Positions 33,171 to 42,555 are shown, counted from the first letter of the stretch. The stretch: 64,000 nt of DNA from Gandjariella thermophila (GCF_005405885.1 NZ_BJFL01000024.1:1-64000); one strand, 5' to 3'. Made by a program: numbers and translations. The notes: a model not told the origin generated them from the letters alone.

Positions 33171-33755
33171 ATGAATGACTCTTCGTCGTCTTCGCCCAAC
33201 CCCGTATTTGAACTTTCCCTGACATTCTTGAACGGCTGGTGCGATCTTTACCTCGAATACGGCGACGAGCAGTTAACCATTCGTGCGACCACTCTTTCGA
33301 ACGCGTTCAACGACCTGGTGGACGCGTCCATCGACCTGGCGCAGGGCCGGCAGTGCGTCAGCGTCATGTGGGGCGGCGAGGGCAACGGCGCATTCGTGGA
33401 CCTCGCGCTCGACGCCACGGAGTATCTCGGCGTGGTCGTACACGAGATGGCCGACTCCAACTGGTTTTCCCCAGCGCTCCGGTGGGCGCCCGCCCGCGGG
33501 CACGCCCTGTTCACCGCGTACGTGTCCTTTTCCGAGTTCGCCCGCAAGCTCGGCCGTGAGCTTCGCAAGATTCGCGTCCAGCACACCGACATCACCGGCT
33601 ACATGCCGCACTGGGGATGGTCATACCCACAGGCCAGGTACGAGCTGTTCGAAAGCTTGATGGCGCGCCGCGGGTTCAAGCCGGTGTCCACCCAGACGAT
33701 CAGGCACGAACTGCAGGTCGGCCGGCTCCGAGAGCCCAACCCGGCGCACGCGTGA
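33171..33755 (+). CDS. Protein of unknown function
   Basis: A 194-residue soluble protein starting at ATG 33171 with AGGA seven bases upstream. The N-terminal half reads as alternating beta strands (LSLTFLNGWCDLYLEYGDEQ), with a conserved-looking aromatic block near residue 100 (ADSNWFSPALRWAPARGHAL). The C-terminal part is helical and basic (FARKLGRELRKIRVQHTD). No signal or membrane helix. The codon use has slightly more A/T third positions at the start than its neighbours. I do not recognise a family. It is convergent with meaB. Confidence 0.6.
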   Translation: MNDSSSSSPNPVFELSLTFLNGWCDLYLEYGDEQLTIRATTLSNAFNDLVDASIDLAQGRQCVSVMWGGEGNGAFVDLALDATEYLGVVVHEMADSNWFSPALRWAPARGHALFTAYVSFSEFARKLGRELRKIRVQHTDITGYMPHWGWSYPQARYELFESLMARRGFKPVSTQTIRHELQVGRLREPNPAHA

Positions 33756-33862
33756 CAGCCTGTTGCGGCACGCTGGTGAACACGCCCTCGACCCGACCGG
33801 TCGGCGACGGACTGCTGGTGCTGCCGCAGCGGTAAGCCCGGGTGGACGCGGGTCGGAGCCGC

Positions 33863-34837
33863 TCAGGCTTCTTCCGCGTGCAGGCCCTCGATGAGCTGGT
33901 CCGCCGCGGTGTACGGGTCGATCTGGCCGGCGACGACCTGCTTGGCCAGCCGGTCCAGCGCCTCGCCGCCGTGCACGTAGCCGAGCTTGGTGCGCAGCCG
34001 CTCCACCGAGATCGCCTCGATCTCCGCTTCGGCCCGCCGCCGCCGGCGCTGCTCCAGCTCGCCGTGGTCCACCAGCCAGGTGCGGTGTTGCTCGATGGCG
34101 CCCACCACGTCGTCCAGGCCCTCGCCGCGGGAGGCCACGGTGCGCACGATCGGCGGGCGCCACATCGGGCCGGACCGCTCCCGGCGACCCAGCGAGATCA
34201 TGTACTTGAGGTCCCGCTCGGTGGCGTCGGCGCCGTCCCGGTCCGCCTTGTTGATCACGAAGACGTCGGCGACCTCGAGGATGCCGGCCTTGGCGGCCTG
34301 GATACCGTCGCCCATGCCCGGGGCGAGCAGGACCAGCGTGGTGTCGGCCAGTTGCACCACCTCGACCTCGGACTGGCCGACGCCGACCGTCTCGATGAGC
34401 ACCACGTCGCAGCCGGCCGCGTCCAGCACCCGCAGCGCCTGCGGGGTCGCCCAGGCCAGCCCGCCCAGGTGCCCCCGGGTCGCCATCGACCGGATGAACA
34501 CCGCCTCGTCGGTGGCGTGCTCCTGCATCCGCACCCGGTCGCCGAGCAGCGCGCCGCCGGAGAACGGCGAGGACGGGTCCACGGCGAGCACGCCGACCCG
34601 CTTGCCCTGGCTGCGGAACGCGGACACCAGCGCCGAGGTGGACGTGGACTTGCCCACACCCGGCGCGCCGGTCAGGCCGATCACCTGCGCCCGCCCGGTG
34701 TGCGGGGCCAGCGCCTCGGCCACCTCGCGCAACTGCGGGCTGGCGTCCTCGACCATGGAGATCAGCCTGGCCACCGCGCGCGGCTGACCCGCCTGCGCGC
34801 GGTGGACCAGGTCTGCGACGTCAACGCTCCTCGGCAC
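33863..34837 (-). CDS. meaB: Methylmalonyl-CoA mutase-associated GTPase
   Basis: A 324-residue G3E-type P-loop GTPase (ArgK/MeaB) that loads adenosylcobalamin onto acyl-CoA mutases and protects them from inactivation. The Walker A motif is GLTGAPGVGKST near residue 53. Further blocks are VLAVDPSSPFSGGALLGDRV, IETVGVGQSEVEV (switch/Walker B) and the base-recognition motif V-I-N-K-A-D. The C-terminal helix forms the dimerisation arm. It lies 29 bp downstream of the thiolase gene on the same strand. Its clients in this window could be IcmA and MeaA; no mutA/mutB genes lie beside it. Confidence 0.95.
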   Translation of the reverse strand: MPRSVDVADLVHRAQAGQPRAVARLISMVEDASPQLREVAEALAPHTGRAQVIGLTGAPGVGKSTSTSALVSAFRSQGKRVGVLAVDPSSPFSGGALLGDRVRMQEHATDEAVFIRSMATRGHLGGLAWATPQALRVLDAAGCDVVLIETVGVGQSEVEVVQLADTTLVLLAPGMGDGIQAAKAGILEVADVFVINKADRDGADATERDLKYMISLGRRERSGPMWRPPIVRTVASRGEGLDDVVGAIEQHRTWLVDHGELEQRRRRRAEAEIEAISVERLRTKLGYVHGGEALDRLAKQVVAGQIDPYTAADQLIEGLHAEEA

Positions 34838-34866
34838 GTTTCAGACCCTAGTTGTGCGGCTTCGGC

Positions 34867-36078
34867 TCAGCCCTTGGGCACCCGGATGATCAGCGCGTCA
34901 CCCTGGCCGCCGCCGCCGCACAGCGCGGCCGCGCCGACCCCGCCGCCGCGGCGCTTCAGCTCCAGCGCCAGGTGCAGACCGAGCCGCGCGCCGGACATGC
35001 CGATCGGGTGGCCCAGCGCGATGGCGCCACCGTTGACGTTGACCCTCTCCTCGTCAATGCCGAGTTGCCGGGTGGACACGATGCCGACCGCGGCGAACGC
35101 CTCGTTGATCTCGACCAGGTCCAGGTCGGCGACCTCGATGCCCTCCTTGGCCACCGCCGCCCTGATCGCGTTGGCCGGCTGCTCGTGCAGGCTGGCGTCC
35201 GGGCCGGAGACCACGCCGTGCGCGCCGATCTCGGCCAGCCACGGCAGCCCCAGCTCCTCGGCCTTGGCCCTGCTCATCACCACGACGGCGGCGGCGCCGT
35301 CGGAGATCTGCGAGGCCGAACCGGCGGTGATGGTGCCGTCGGAGGAGAACGCCGGCCGCAGCCTGGCCAGCCCCTCCACGGTCGTGTCGCCGCGCACACC
35401 CTCGTCGGTGACGAACTCGATGGGGTCACCCTTGCGCTGCGGGATGGTGACCGGGGTGATCTCCTCGGCGAAGGTGCCGTTCTCGATCGCCTTCGCGGCG
35501 CGCTGGTGCGACCGGGCGGCGAACGCGTCCTGCTCCTCGCGGGTCAGCCCGTAGCGGGAGTTGTACTTCTCCGTGGACGCGCCCATGGCGACCTGGTCGA
35601 ACGCGCAGAACAGGCCGTCGTAGGCCATGTGGTCGACAAGCTGCACGTCGCCGTACTTGAACCCGGCGCGGGACTTGGGCAGCAGGTGCGGGGCCTGCGT
35701 CATCGACTCCTGGCCGCCGGCCACCACGATGTCGAACTCGCCGGCCCGGATGAGCTGGTCGGCGAGCGCGATCGCATCCAGCCCGGACAGGCAGACCTTG
35801 TTGATCGTCAGCGCGGGCACGGTCATCGGGATGCCGGCCGCGACCGCGGCCTGGCGGGCGGGAATCTGGCCGGCGCCCGCGGTGAGCACCTGACCCATGA
35901 TCGTGTACTGGACCTGGTCGGGCGACACACCGGCCCGCTCCAGTGCGGCCTTGATGGCGAACCCACCGAGCTGAGCCCCGGAGAAGTCCTTCAGCGAGCC
36001 CAGCAGGCGGCCCATCGGGGTACGCGCCCCGGCGACAATGACGGAACCGGACACCGAACCGGACACGGCAGCCTCCAT
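34867..36078 (-). CDS. Acetyl-CoA C-acetyltransferase (thiolase)
   Basis: A 403-residue type II thiolase that condenses two acetyl-CoA to acetoacetyl-CoA, or the reverse. The acyl-accepting Cys is in [14 protein letters not shown], the His in [17 protein letters not shown], and the second Cys in [13 protein letters not shown]; the N-E-A-F-A loop is present. It starts at ATG 36078. Together with the 3-hydroxyacyl-CoA dehydrogenase, enoyl-CoA hydratase and Ccr in this window it can supply the butyryl/ethylmalonyl-CoA route. meaB follows 29 bp downstream, so the two are probably co-transcribed. The epimerase gene is divergent, 217 bp away. Confidence 0.93.
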   Translation of the reverse strand: MEAAVSGSVSGSVIVAGARTPMGRLLGSLKDFSGAQLGGFAIKAALERAGVSPDQVQYTIMGQVLTAGAGQIPARQAAVAAGIPMTVPALTINKVCLSGLDAIALADQLIRAGEFDIVVAGGQESMTQAPHLLPKSRAGFKYGDVQLVDHMAYDGLFCAFDQVAMGASTEKYNSRYGLTREEQDAFAARSHQRAAKAIENGTFAEEITPVTIPQRKGDPIEFVTDEGVRGDTTVEGLARLRPAFSSDGTITAGSASQISDGAAAVVVMSRAKAEELGLPWLAEIGAHGVVSGPDASLHEQPANAIRAAVAKEGIEVADLDLVEINEAFAAVGIVSTRQLGIDEERVNVNGGAIALGHPIGMSGARLGLHLALELKRRGGGVGAAALCGGGGQGDALIIRVPKG

Positions 36079-36294
36079 CGGCGTGCTAGCGGTTGTTAAC
36101 TGCGGACCATACCCGTGAGTAGCAGCCGAGTCGCAACACGTCCGTGGTGAGGCGGCGCACAACGACGGCTGCACCGATTCTGTCCGCGCCGGGGCGTCAC
36201 GCCGGCGTCCCGACCCGCCGGGCGAGGCGCCGACTGTCGTGCGCGCCACACAACCTCGCTCGGAACCGTTCCAGCGGGCCTACCCTTTCTGGAT

Positions 36295-36753
36295 ATGCGC
36301 GAGGAACTTCGGCCCGCACTCCAGTCCTTCGTCACCGCCATCGACCACGTCGGCGTCGCGGTACCCGACCTGGACGCCGCGATCGACTTCTACCGGGAGA
36401 CGTTCGGGCTGGAGGTCACCCACACCGAGGTCAACGAGGAACAGGGGGTGCGCGAGGCGATGCTGCACGCCCCGGGGGACGGCGGCGCCGGCACCGCGCT
36501 GCAGTTGCTCGCCCCGCTGCGCCCGGACTCGACCATCGGCAAGTTCCTCGACCGCAGCGGCCCGGGCCTGCAGCAGCTTGCCTACCGGGTGTCCGATGTG
36601 GACGCCGCGAGCGCCGCGTTGCGGGCCAAGGGGCTGCGCGTCCTCTACGACGAGCCCAGGCGCGGCACCGCGGGCAGCCGGGTCAACTTCGTACACCCCA
36701 AGGACGCCGGCGGGGTGCTCGTCGAACTGGTCGAGCCGGCCGGGTCGCACTGA
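36295..36753 (+). CDS. mce: Methylmalonyl-CoA epimerase
   Basis: A 152-residue vicinal-oxygen-chelate protein that interconverts the 2R and 2S forms of methylmalonyl-CoA (and often ethylmalonyl-CoA), needed between carboxylases and mutases. Its metal and catalytic residues lie in AIDHVGVAVPDLDAAIDFY (His), GLQQLAYRVSDVDAA and GVLVELVEP (Glu), the standard VOC pattern. Size matches the family. It is divergent from thiolase-meaB and convergent with a TetR gene, 7 bp away. It probably has its own promoter in the 217-bp gap. Confidence 0.93.
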   Translation: MREELRPALQSFVTAIDHVGVAVPDLDAAIDFYRETFGLEVTHTEVNEEQGVREAMLHAPGDGGAGTALQLLAPLRPDSTIGKFLDRSGPGLQQLAYRVSDVDAASAALRAKGLRVLYDEPRRGTAGSRVNFVHPKDAGGVLVELVEPAGSH

Positions 36754-36760
36754 CCCGGGC

Positions 36761-37354
36761 CTAGCGGCCGGCGCCCGCCCCGCGGCCGGCGCCGAGTTCG
36801 AGGGCGCCGGCGATGAACGCGGTTTCCCGCTCCATCTCGCCCGGCTCGTCGCCGGCGTGCCGCGCGGTGGAGTGCCGGTAGCTGAGCGCCTGGGCGAGCA
36901 GCGCGGCGGCGCTGTCCACGTCAGCGCGCGGCACCCGGTCCCCGCTGGCGGCGATGATCACGCCGCGGATCTGCTCCACCACCCGGTGGAAGCGGGCCTG
37001 CAACGCCTCCCGCACCGCCTCGTGCGTGTCGGCCTCGCGCCACAGCAGGTGGGACAGCAGCCGGGAGGCGCCCAGCCGGGCGTTCAACTCGGCGACCAAC
37101 CGGCGCAGGCTTTCCGCCACGTCCCCGGAGACGACCACCCGGCCGTGGTCGAGCCGCTCCTCGGGGAGCCGCTCGACCAGCGCGGCGAGCAGATCGGACT
37201 TACGGCGGAAGTAGTAGTGCACCAGCCCCTTGGGGACTCCGGCCCGCTCGGCGATCCGCGAGGTCGGCGTCCCCTCGAAGCCCGACTCGGCGAACAGTTC
37301 CTCCGCCGCGGCCAGGATCCGTTCCCTGGTCGACATGTCCGCCGACACGTTCAC
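36761..37354 (-). CDS. TetR-family transcriptional regulator
   Basis: A 197-residue regulator. The helix-turn-helix (SRIAERAGVPKGLVHYYFRR) is at about residues 30-50, and the remainder is the helical ligand domain. GTG 37354 was chosen for its GAGGT site; ATG 37336 is six codons later and also usable. It sits between the epimerase and an SPW membrane protein. Possible targets include the nearby acyl-CoA genes, for which a TetR-like operator TTACTGACCAGTAA exists upstream of ccr, but this assignment is inference. Confidence 0.85.
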   Translation of the reverse strand: MNVSADMSTRERILAAAEELFAESGFEGTPTSRIAERAGVPKGLVHYYFRRKSDLLAALVERLPEERLDHGRVVVSGDVAESLRRLVAELNARLGASRLLSHLLWREADTHEAVREALQARFHRVVEQIRGVIIAASGDRVPRADVDSAAALLAQALSYRHSTARHAGDEPGEMERETAFIAGALELGAGRGAGAGR

Positions 37355-37517
37355 CGCACACCTCACCCCACGCCCGCGTTGCGCACCCGGCCTCCTTCCA
37401 TGGAACACGATTCTCGGGACTCGGGTGCGCAACGCTCCAGGGTGACCGGCTCGACCGGGCCACCCGACCGACCCGGCAGATCGGTCCGGCCGGATCTGGC
37501 CAGTCTGCTCGGTCCGG

Positions 37518-37901
37518 TCAGTGCTGCCCGGCCAGCCCGTGATGCGCGGTGTTCGCGGCTGGCAGCGCCGCCGCCCCGGCGATCACGGCCAGCACGCCAA
37601 TGACCCACGACGTCCACGACGCGCCCTGCATCGAGCTGTAGCCCATCACCCACGGGGAGATGAACATCAGCACGCCGAGCACCATGTGGACGCCCTCGCT
37701 GGTCACCGAGCCCGGCATGGCCAGCGACCACAGGCCGGACGCGGCGAGCAGCACACCGAGGACGATCATCGTCCACATCGCCCCCGTCGTCGTGCTGACC
37801 GCCAGCGGCGAGAGGGCCAACACCACCCCGAGAACGACGGCCGCCCAGTCCTGCCACCTGGTCCATGGCCTGGCCGTCGCCCTGTCCGTCGACTCAGCCA
37901 T
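37518..37901 (-). CDS. SPW-repeat membrane protein
   Basis: A 127-residue membrane protein with four hydrophobic helices arranged as two SPW units (WQDWAAVVLGVVLALSPL and, in the second half, FISPWVMGYSSMQGASWTSW). SPW proteins are small integral membrane proteins of unknown function. ATG 37901 was chosen because GGAGG lies eight bases before it; ATG 37907 would sit too close. The 368-bp gap upstream also carries the promoter of ccr in the other direction. Confidence 0.85.
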   Translation of the reverse strand: MAESTDRATARPWTRWQDWAAVVLGVVLALSPLAVSTTTGAMWTMIVLGVLLAASGLWSLAMPGSVTSEGVHMVLGVLMFISPWVMGYSSMQGASWTSWVIGVLAVIAGAAALPAANTAHHGLAGQH

Positions 37902-38269
37902 CACCATCACCTCCGGTCCTGGAGTCCCCCGCCCGAAAGGGAAGGAGAGGAAAACGACAGAGGAAGCGGCATCATCATCCGCCTTGGTTGGCCGGCCGGT
38001 CAAGGCCCTGTTGCGAGCCGTACGACCCTGTGGCGGGCGGGAGCGCTCGCCCTATGGTGGAAAACCTGGGTGCCATCGCTCACAGCGCGACCACTGGATC
38101 GTTTACTGACCAGTAACATTCCGCCACCTGCAGCCATCCGCGCAGCGAACGAGGCCACCCGGGGCCGGCCACGCCAACCCGGAACAACGGCCATGACCAC
38201 ACGGCCGCGGAGCCACAGCCGCGAAGACGCCATATCCGCGAAGACGAAAGCCGCCCGGAGGTACCCGCC
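37902..38269. promoter_or_regulatory. Divergent SPW/ccr intergenic region
   Basis: 368 bp with two promoters. Its notable feature is the inverted repeat TTACTGACCAGTAA at 38103-38116 in an AT-rich patch. No gene is apparent. Confidence 0.5.
38103..38116. promoter_or_regulatory. TetR-type operator candidate upstream of ccr
   Basis: TTACTG-AC-CAGTAA is a 6-bp inverted repeat with a two-base centre. The form TTACTnnnnAGTAA is common for TetR-family regulators of acyl-CoA metabolism. It lies 154 bp before ccr, and a weaker copy is upstream of meaA. Confidence 0.55.
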
Positions 38270-39601
38270 GTGCAGAAAATCCTCGACGCGATCCTCGCCG
38301 ACGAGCTGGACGCCATCGGCTCCCTGCCCGTGCCGGAGAGCTACCGGGGGGTGACCGTGCACGCGGACGAGGTCAACATGTTCGACGGCGTCCCGCACAA
38401 GGAGAAGGACCCGCGCCGGTCGCTGCACGTGGACGAGATCGCCACGCCGGAGCTGGGGCCCGGCGAGGCCCTGGTCGCCGTGATGGCCTCGGCGATCAAC
38501 TACAACACCGTGTGGACGTCGATCTTCGAGCCGGTCCCCACATTCGCCTTCCTCAAGCGCTACGGCAAGACCTCCCCGCTGGCCGCCCGGCACGACCAGC
38601 CGTTCCACGTGGTCGGCTCCGACCTGGCCGGGGTGGTGCTGCGCACCGGTCCCGGCGTGAACGCGTGGAAGCCCGGCGACGAGGTGGTCGCACACTGCCT
38701 GGACGTCAGCCTGGAGAGCCCGGACGGGCACAACGACACGATGCTCGACTCGGAGCAGCGGATCTGGGGCTTCGAAACGAACTACGGCGGCCTCGCCGAG
38801 ATCGCGCTGGTCAAGGCAAACCAGTTGATGCCGAAGCCGGCCCACCTGACCTGGGAGGAGGCCGCCTCCCCCGGGCTGGTCAACTCCACCGCCTACCGCC
38901 AGCTCGTGTCGGTCAACGGCGCGAACATGAAGCAGGGCGACGTGGTGCTGATCTGGGGCGCCTCCGGCGGCCTCGGCTCCTACGCCACGCAGTTCGCGCT
39001 GAACGGCGGTGCCATCCCGGTGTGCGTGGTGTCCAGCCCGACCAAGGCGGAGATCTGCCGCAAGATGGGTGCCGAGCTGATCATCGACCGGAACGCGGAG
39101 GGTTACCGGTTCTGGAAGGACGAGCAGAACCAGGACCCGAAGGAGTGGAAGCGGTTCGGCACGAAGATCCGCGAGCTGACCGGCGGTGAGGACCCGGACA
39201 TCGTCTTCGAGCACCCCGGCCGGGAGACCTTCGGCGCGAGCGTGTATGTGGCCCGGAAGGGCGGCACGATCGTCACCTGCGCGTCGACCAGCGGCTACAT
39301 GCACACCTACGACAACCGTTACCTGTGGATGAACCTCAAGCGGATCATCGGCTCGCACTTCGCCAACTACCGCGAGGCATGGGAGGCGAACCGGTTGATC
39401 GCCAAGGGCAAGATCCACCCGACAGTGTCCAAGGTGTACCCGTTGGAGCAGACCGGGCAGGCCGCCAACGACGTGCACCAGAACCTGCACCAGGGCAAGG
39501 TCGGCGTGCTCTGCCTTGCCCCGCAGGAAGGTCTGGGCGTGCGCGACCAGGAGTTCCGCGCGCAGCACGTGGACAAGATCAACCGGTTCCGCGGCGTCTG
39601 A
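38270..39601 (+). CDS. ccr: Crotonyl-CoA carboxylase/reductase
   Basis: A 443-residue medium-chain dehydrogenase that reduces crotonyl-CoA with NADPH while adding CO2 to give ethylmalonyl-CoA, the key step of the ethylmalonyl-CoA pathway and a source of polyketide extender units. The NADPH site is IWGASGGLGSYATQFAL. The CO2-site residues known from characterised enzymes are all present: Asn in SAINYNTVW, Phe-Glu in WGFETNYGG, and His in GSHFANYREAW. It starts at GTG 38270 with GGAGG upstream. It stands as a single gene; its pathway partner meaA is 20 kb away. Confidence 0.97.
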   Translation: MQKILDAILADELDAIGSLPVPESYRGVTVHADEVNMFDGVPHKEKDPRRSLHVDEIATPELGPGEALVAVMASAINYNTVWTSIFEPVPTFAFLKRYGKTSPLAARHDQPFHVVGSDLAGVVLRTGPGVNAWKPGDEVVAHCLDVSLESPDGHNDTMLDSEQRIWGFETNYGGLAEIALVKANQLMPKPAHLTWEEAASPGLVNSTAYRQLVSVNGANMKQGDVVLIWGASGGLGSYATQFALNGGAIPVCVVSSPTKAEICRKMGAELIIDRNAEGYRFWKDEQNQDPKEWKRFGTKIRELTGGEDPDIVFEHPGRETFGASVYVARKGGTIVTCASTSGYMHTYDNRYLWMNLKRIIGSHFANYREAWEANRLIAKGKIHPTVSKVYPLEQTGQAANDVHQNLHQGKVGVLCLAPQEGLGVRDQEFRAQHVDKINRFRGV

Positions 39602-39761
39602 GCACGTTCGGCCGGCGTCCGGCACGGTGATCGGTCACCGACGCGTCGGCGGGGCGCGCAGCTTGCCGGGTGTATAACGGAGAGCATTGTCCAGCAATCC
39701 ATCGCCGTGTCGGCCGGCGTGCACCCGCCGGCCGGCGCGCATATCCGGGTAGCGTGAAGAT

Positions 39762-41702
39762 ATGCGCCTCGCCGACGACCGTGACCTCGTTCCCCTCGGA
39801 TCCGGCTTCGACATCGTCAAGCGCGGCTACGACCGCCAACAGGTCGAGGAGCATCTCGAACGCCTCGATACCGATCTCCGGCTGCTGGCCGCCGATCGCG
39901 ACGCGGTGGTGTCCCAGGCCCATGATCTTGCCCGCCAACTCGAGGCGGCGAGATCGGAGATCGAGAAGCTCAAGGGCCAGATCGAGCGGCTGTCCCTGCC
40001 CCCGACCACCCTGGAAGGGCTGAGCGAGCGGTTGCAGCGCATGCTTCGGCTCGCCCAGGAGGAAGCCAGCGAGACCAAGGCCAGGGCCGACGCCGAGGCC
40101 GACCACATCCGGGCGAAAGCGGAGTCCGACGCGAACGCGCTGCGCTCCCGGTACGAGCAGATGATCGCCGAGCTGGACCGGCGGCGCTCCGAGATGGAGG
40201 CCGAGCACCAGCACGTGCTGGACAAGGGCCGAGCCGACGCCGAGGCGCTACTCAAGCAGGCCGAGGAGGAGCGCAGGCGGCTGGACGCCGAGGCCGAGCG
40301 GCGGCGCAACCAGGTCGAGGAGGACTTCGAGATCGCGATGGCCTCCCGGCGCAACGAGGCCATGCGCACGCTCGCCGAGCAGGAGGCGGCCAGCAAGGCC
40401 GAGGCGGAGCGCCGGCTGCGGGAGGCCGCCGACGAGGCGGCCCGGATCCGCCGGGAGATCAACGACGAGCGGGCCAGCAGCAAGACCGAAGCCGAACGAC
40501 TCGTCCGCGAAGCGACCGAAGAAGCCAACCGCCTGGTCCGCGAGGCCACCGAGAAGGCCGAGCGGCAGCTCGCCGAGGCCACCGAGGAGGCCGCCCGGAT
40601 CCGCCGAGAGATCAACGACGAGCAGGCCAGCAGCAAGACCGAAGCCGAACGACTCGTCCGCGAAGCGACCGAAGAAGCCAACCGCCTGGTCCGCGAGGCC
40701 ACCGAGAAGGCCGAGCGGCAGCTCGCCGAGGCCGAGCAGACCGCGGAGCAGCGGCTGCGCGAGGCCACCCAGCGGGCCGAGCAGCAGGTTCGGGAGGCCA
40801 CCGAGGAGGCCGCCCGGTTGCGCCGCGAGGTGACCGAGGAGGTCAACCGCCGGCGGCACGACTCGATGGCGGAGGCCACCGCACGGTTGCAGGAGGCCGC
40901 GGACGAGGCCGACCGGCGCGTCCGGGACGCCACCAACAAGTCCGAGCGGATGGTCCGGGAGGCCACCGAGGAGGTCAACCGCCGCAGGGAGAAGGCCACC
41001 AAGGAGCTGGCGGAGCTGCGCCAGCTCCGCGAGCGCATGGTCGGCCACCTGCAGACCGCGCGGCGGCTGATGCAGGACGCCAGCCCGCTGTTCGACCAGT
41101 TGGACGAGGACCAGCCGGCCGAGGGCGAGACCGACGAGACCACGGAGTTCATCCCGCGTCCCAAGTCCGGCAGGCCGGCCGCGGCGAAGTCCGAGCCCGC
41201 CGAGTCCCGCTCGGCGGGTTCCGAGCCCGCCGAGTCGGCCGAAACGGCGGCCGAGGTGCCGGCCACGACGTCGTCGTTAGCCTCGGCGCCGGCCGGCGGC
41301 AAGGCAGCGGCGGACAGCGGGGACACCGCGGAGAGCACGGGCGCGGCCACCGGCGACCAGGCCCCGTCGCAGCGTGACGACCAGCGGCGGGCCCAGCCGT
41401 CGAACGCCCAGCAGTCCAGCTCTCAGCAACCGAGTGCCCAGCAGTCCACGGCGCAGCGGCCGGCCCGGCAGGAGCAGACCCGGCGGATGCACCCGGTCAC
41501 GCCGGGCGGCACGGGCACCAAGCAGATGCCGCCGGTGTCGCAGGGCAGCGACACTCAGGGGCCCTCCGGGGAGGGCGGCCAGCAGGCCAACCGGGGCAGC
41601 CAGGCGCAGCAGCGCGGCGGCAGGGGTGGCGGCCAGGGCCAGGACACGCCGACCAAGAAGCTGCGCCATCCGCTCGCGTCGGGGCCGCGCGGCAAGCGCT
41701 GA
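39762..41702 (+). CDS. DivIVA-like coiled-coil protein (polar/cytoskeletal type)
   Basis: A 646-residue protein. The N-terminus resembles the DivIVA membrane-targeting motif (GFDIVKRGYDRQQVEEHLER). Residues about 30-440 are almost continuous coiled coil with alanine- and glutamate-rich heptads. After residue 445 the chain becomes disordered and rich in Ser, Gln, Pro and Gly. Such proteins (Wag31, Scy, FilP and relatives) organise polar growth and envelope synthesis in actinomycetes. A 51-residue block (residues about 225-326) is tandemly duplicated almost perfectly, at DNA level too. Start ATG 39762 follows a short AT-richer leader. Exact role unknown. Confidence 0.75.
   Translation: MRLADDRDLVPLGSGFDIVKRGYDRQQVEEHLERLDTDLRLLAADRDAVVSQAHDLARQLEAARSEIEKLKGQIERLSLPPTTLEGLSERLQRMLRLAQEEASETKARADAEADHIRAKAESDANALRSRYEQMIAELDRRRSEMEAEHQHVLDKGRADAEALLKQAEEERRRLDAEAERRRNQVEEDFEIAMASRRNEAMRTLAEQEAASKAEAERRLREAADEAARIRREINDERASSKTEAERLVREATEEANRLVREATEKAERQLAEATEEAARIRREINDEQASSKTEAERLVREATEEANRLVREATEKAERQLAEAEQTAEQRLREATQRAEQQVREATEEAARLRREVTEEVNRRRHDSMAEATARLQEAADEADRRVRDATNKSERMVREATEEVNRRREKATKELAELRQLRERMVGHLQTARRLMQDASPLFDQLDEDQPAEGETDETTEFIPRPKSGRPAAAKSEPAESRSAGSEPAESAETAAEVPATTSSLASAPAGGKAAADSGDTAESTGAATGDQAPSQRDDQRRAQPSNAQQSSSQQPSAQQSTAQRPARQEQTRRMHPVTPGGTGTKQMPPVSQGSDTQGPSGEGGQQANRGSQAQQRGGRGGGQGQDTPTKKLRHPLASGPRGKR
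40435..40740 (+). repeat. Tandem 153-bp duplication inside the coiled-coil gene
   Basis: Two adjacent units of 153 bp (51 codons) are nearly identical over a stretch of more than 100 bp, including CAGCAGCAAGACCGAAGCCG in both. They differ at a handful of positions near their starts (gggagatc against gagagatc; gagcgggcc against gagcaggcc). The whole-codon period keeps the heptads almost in register, so the copy number could vary without breaking the frame. Confidence 0.85.
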
Positions 41703-41716
41703 CGGCGAACACCGGT

Positions 41717-41748
41717 GGGGCCCGGTCGGCGCGTGCCGGCCGGGCCCC
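41717..41748. terminator. Bidirectional hairpin terminator
   Basis: GGGGCCCGG-t-CGGC pairs with GCCG-g-CCGGGCCCC around a 4-base loop (one internal mismatch). It lies between the convergent coiled-coil and hydrolase genes, serving both. Confidence 0.75.
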
Positions 41749-41760
41749 GCCCCTGATGGA

Positions 41761-42555
41761 TCAGCCGACGGTGGGCAGCCAGTCCAGGACCGTGCGGACG
41801 AAGCTGTGCGCGTCCTCCACGGGTGGCAGGTGACCGCAGCCGGGCAACTCGACGTATTCCGCGCGCGGCAGCAGGCCGGCCATCTCGCGGGACAGGTGCG
41901 GCGGCACCACGGTGTCCTCATCTCCCGTCACGACGAGGGCGGGCACGCCGGCCGCGCGCAGCGCGTCGGACGAGTCGGGGCGGGCGGCCATCGCGCGCTG
42001 CGCCCAGGCTACCCCGGCGGCGGGCTGCCCGTCGATCATGCCGCGTACCGTGTCGACCACGTCCGGCCGGCGGGTCGTCGTGGTGGTGCCGAGCAGTTTC
42101 GGCAGCATGGATTCGGCGAGCCAGCCGCGGCCGCCCTCGGCCTCGGCCCGCTCGGCCACCGACAGGCGAGTCGCCCGCGCCTCCTCGGTGTCCGCGGACG
42201 CCTTGGTGTTCACCAGCAGCAGGCCGGCGATCCGCTCCGGGGCGGCACGCAGCACGGCCATGGCCGCGTAGCCACCCATCGAGCAGCCGCCGAGCACGAC
42301 GCGGTCCAGTCCCAGCCTGTCCAGCAACGCGAGCACGTCCGCGGCCACCACGGAGAGGTCGGGCCGCGGCACCGTGCCACCGCCGTTCGGGCCGCCGCCG
42401 TCCAGCGGGCTGCGGCCCAGGCCACGCTGGTCCGGGGTGATCAGCCTGGCCTGCCCGGCGAGTCCGGGCCGGACGTCGTCCCACATGCGCGAGTCGACGG
42501 GATAGGCGTGCAGCAGCACGAGGGGGGTTCCTGATCCGGAGTCGATGTAGTGCAC
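41761..42555 (-). CDS. Alpha/beta hydrolase
   Basis: A 264-residue cytoplasmic alpha/beta-hydrolase. Catalytic residues can be placed: nucleophile Ser in GGCSMGGYAAMAVL, the acid Asp in VVTGDEDTVVPP, and His in PGCGHLPPVED. An oxyanion loop follows LVLLHAYPVDSRMW. The family includes esterases, lactonases (3-oxoadipate enol-lactonase-like) and haloperoxidase-like enzymes, so the substrate is open. It starts at GTG 42555. A second, unrelated alpha/beta hydrolase starts upstream on the same strand, 46 bp away. Confidence 0.82.
   Translation of the reverse strand: MHYIDSGSGTPLVLLHAYPVDSRMWDDVRPGLAGQARLITPDQRGLGRSPLDGGGPNGGGTVPRPDLSVVAADVLALLDRLGLDRVVLGGCSMGGYAAMAVLRAAPERIAGLLLVNTKASADTEEARATRLSVAERAEAEGGRGWLAESMLPKLLGTTTTTRRPDVVDTVRGMIDGQPAAGVAWAQRAMAARPDSSDALRAAGVPALVVTGDEDTVVPPHLSREMAGLLPRAEYVELPGCGHLPPVEDAHSFVRTVLDWLPTVG

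Noticed and set aside
40435-40740. Assembly collapse or CRISPR-like array in the coiled-coil gene
   Set aside because: Only two units with a whole-codon period in an evident heptad coiled coil; a genuine tandem duplication is simpler.
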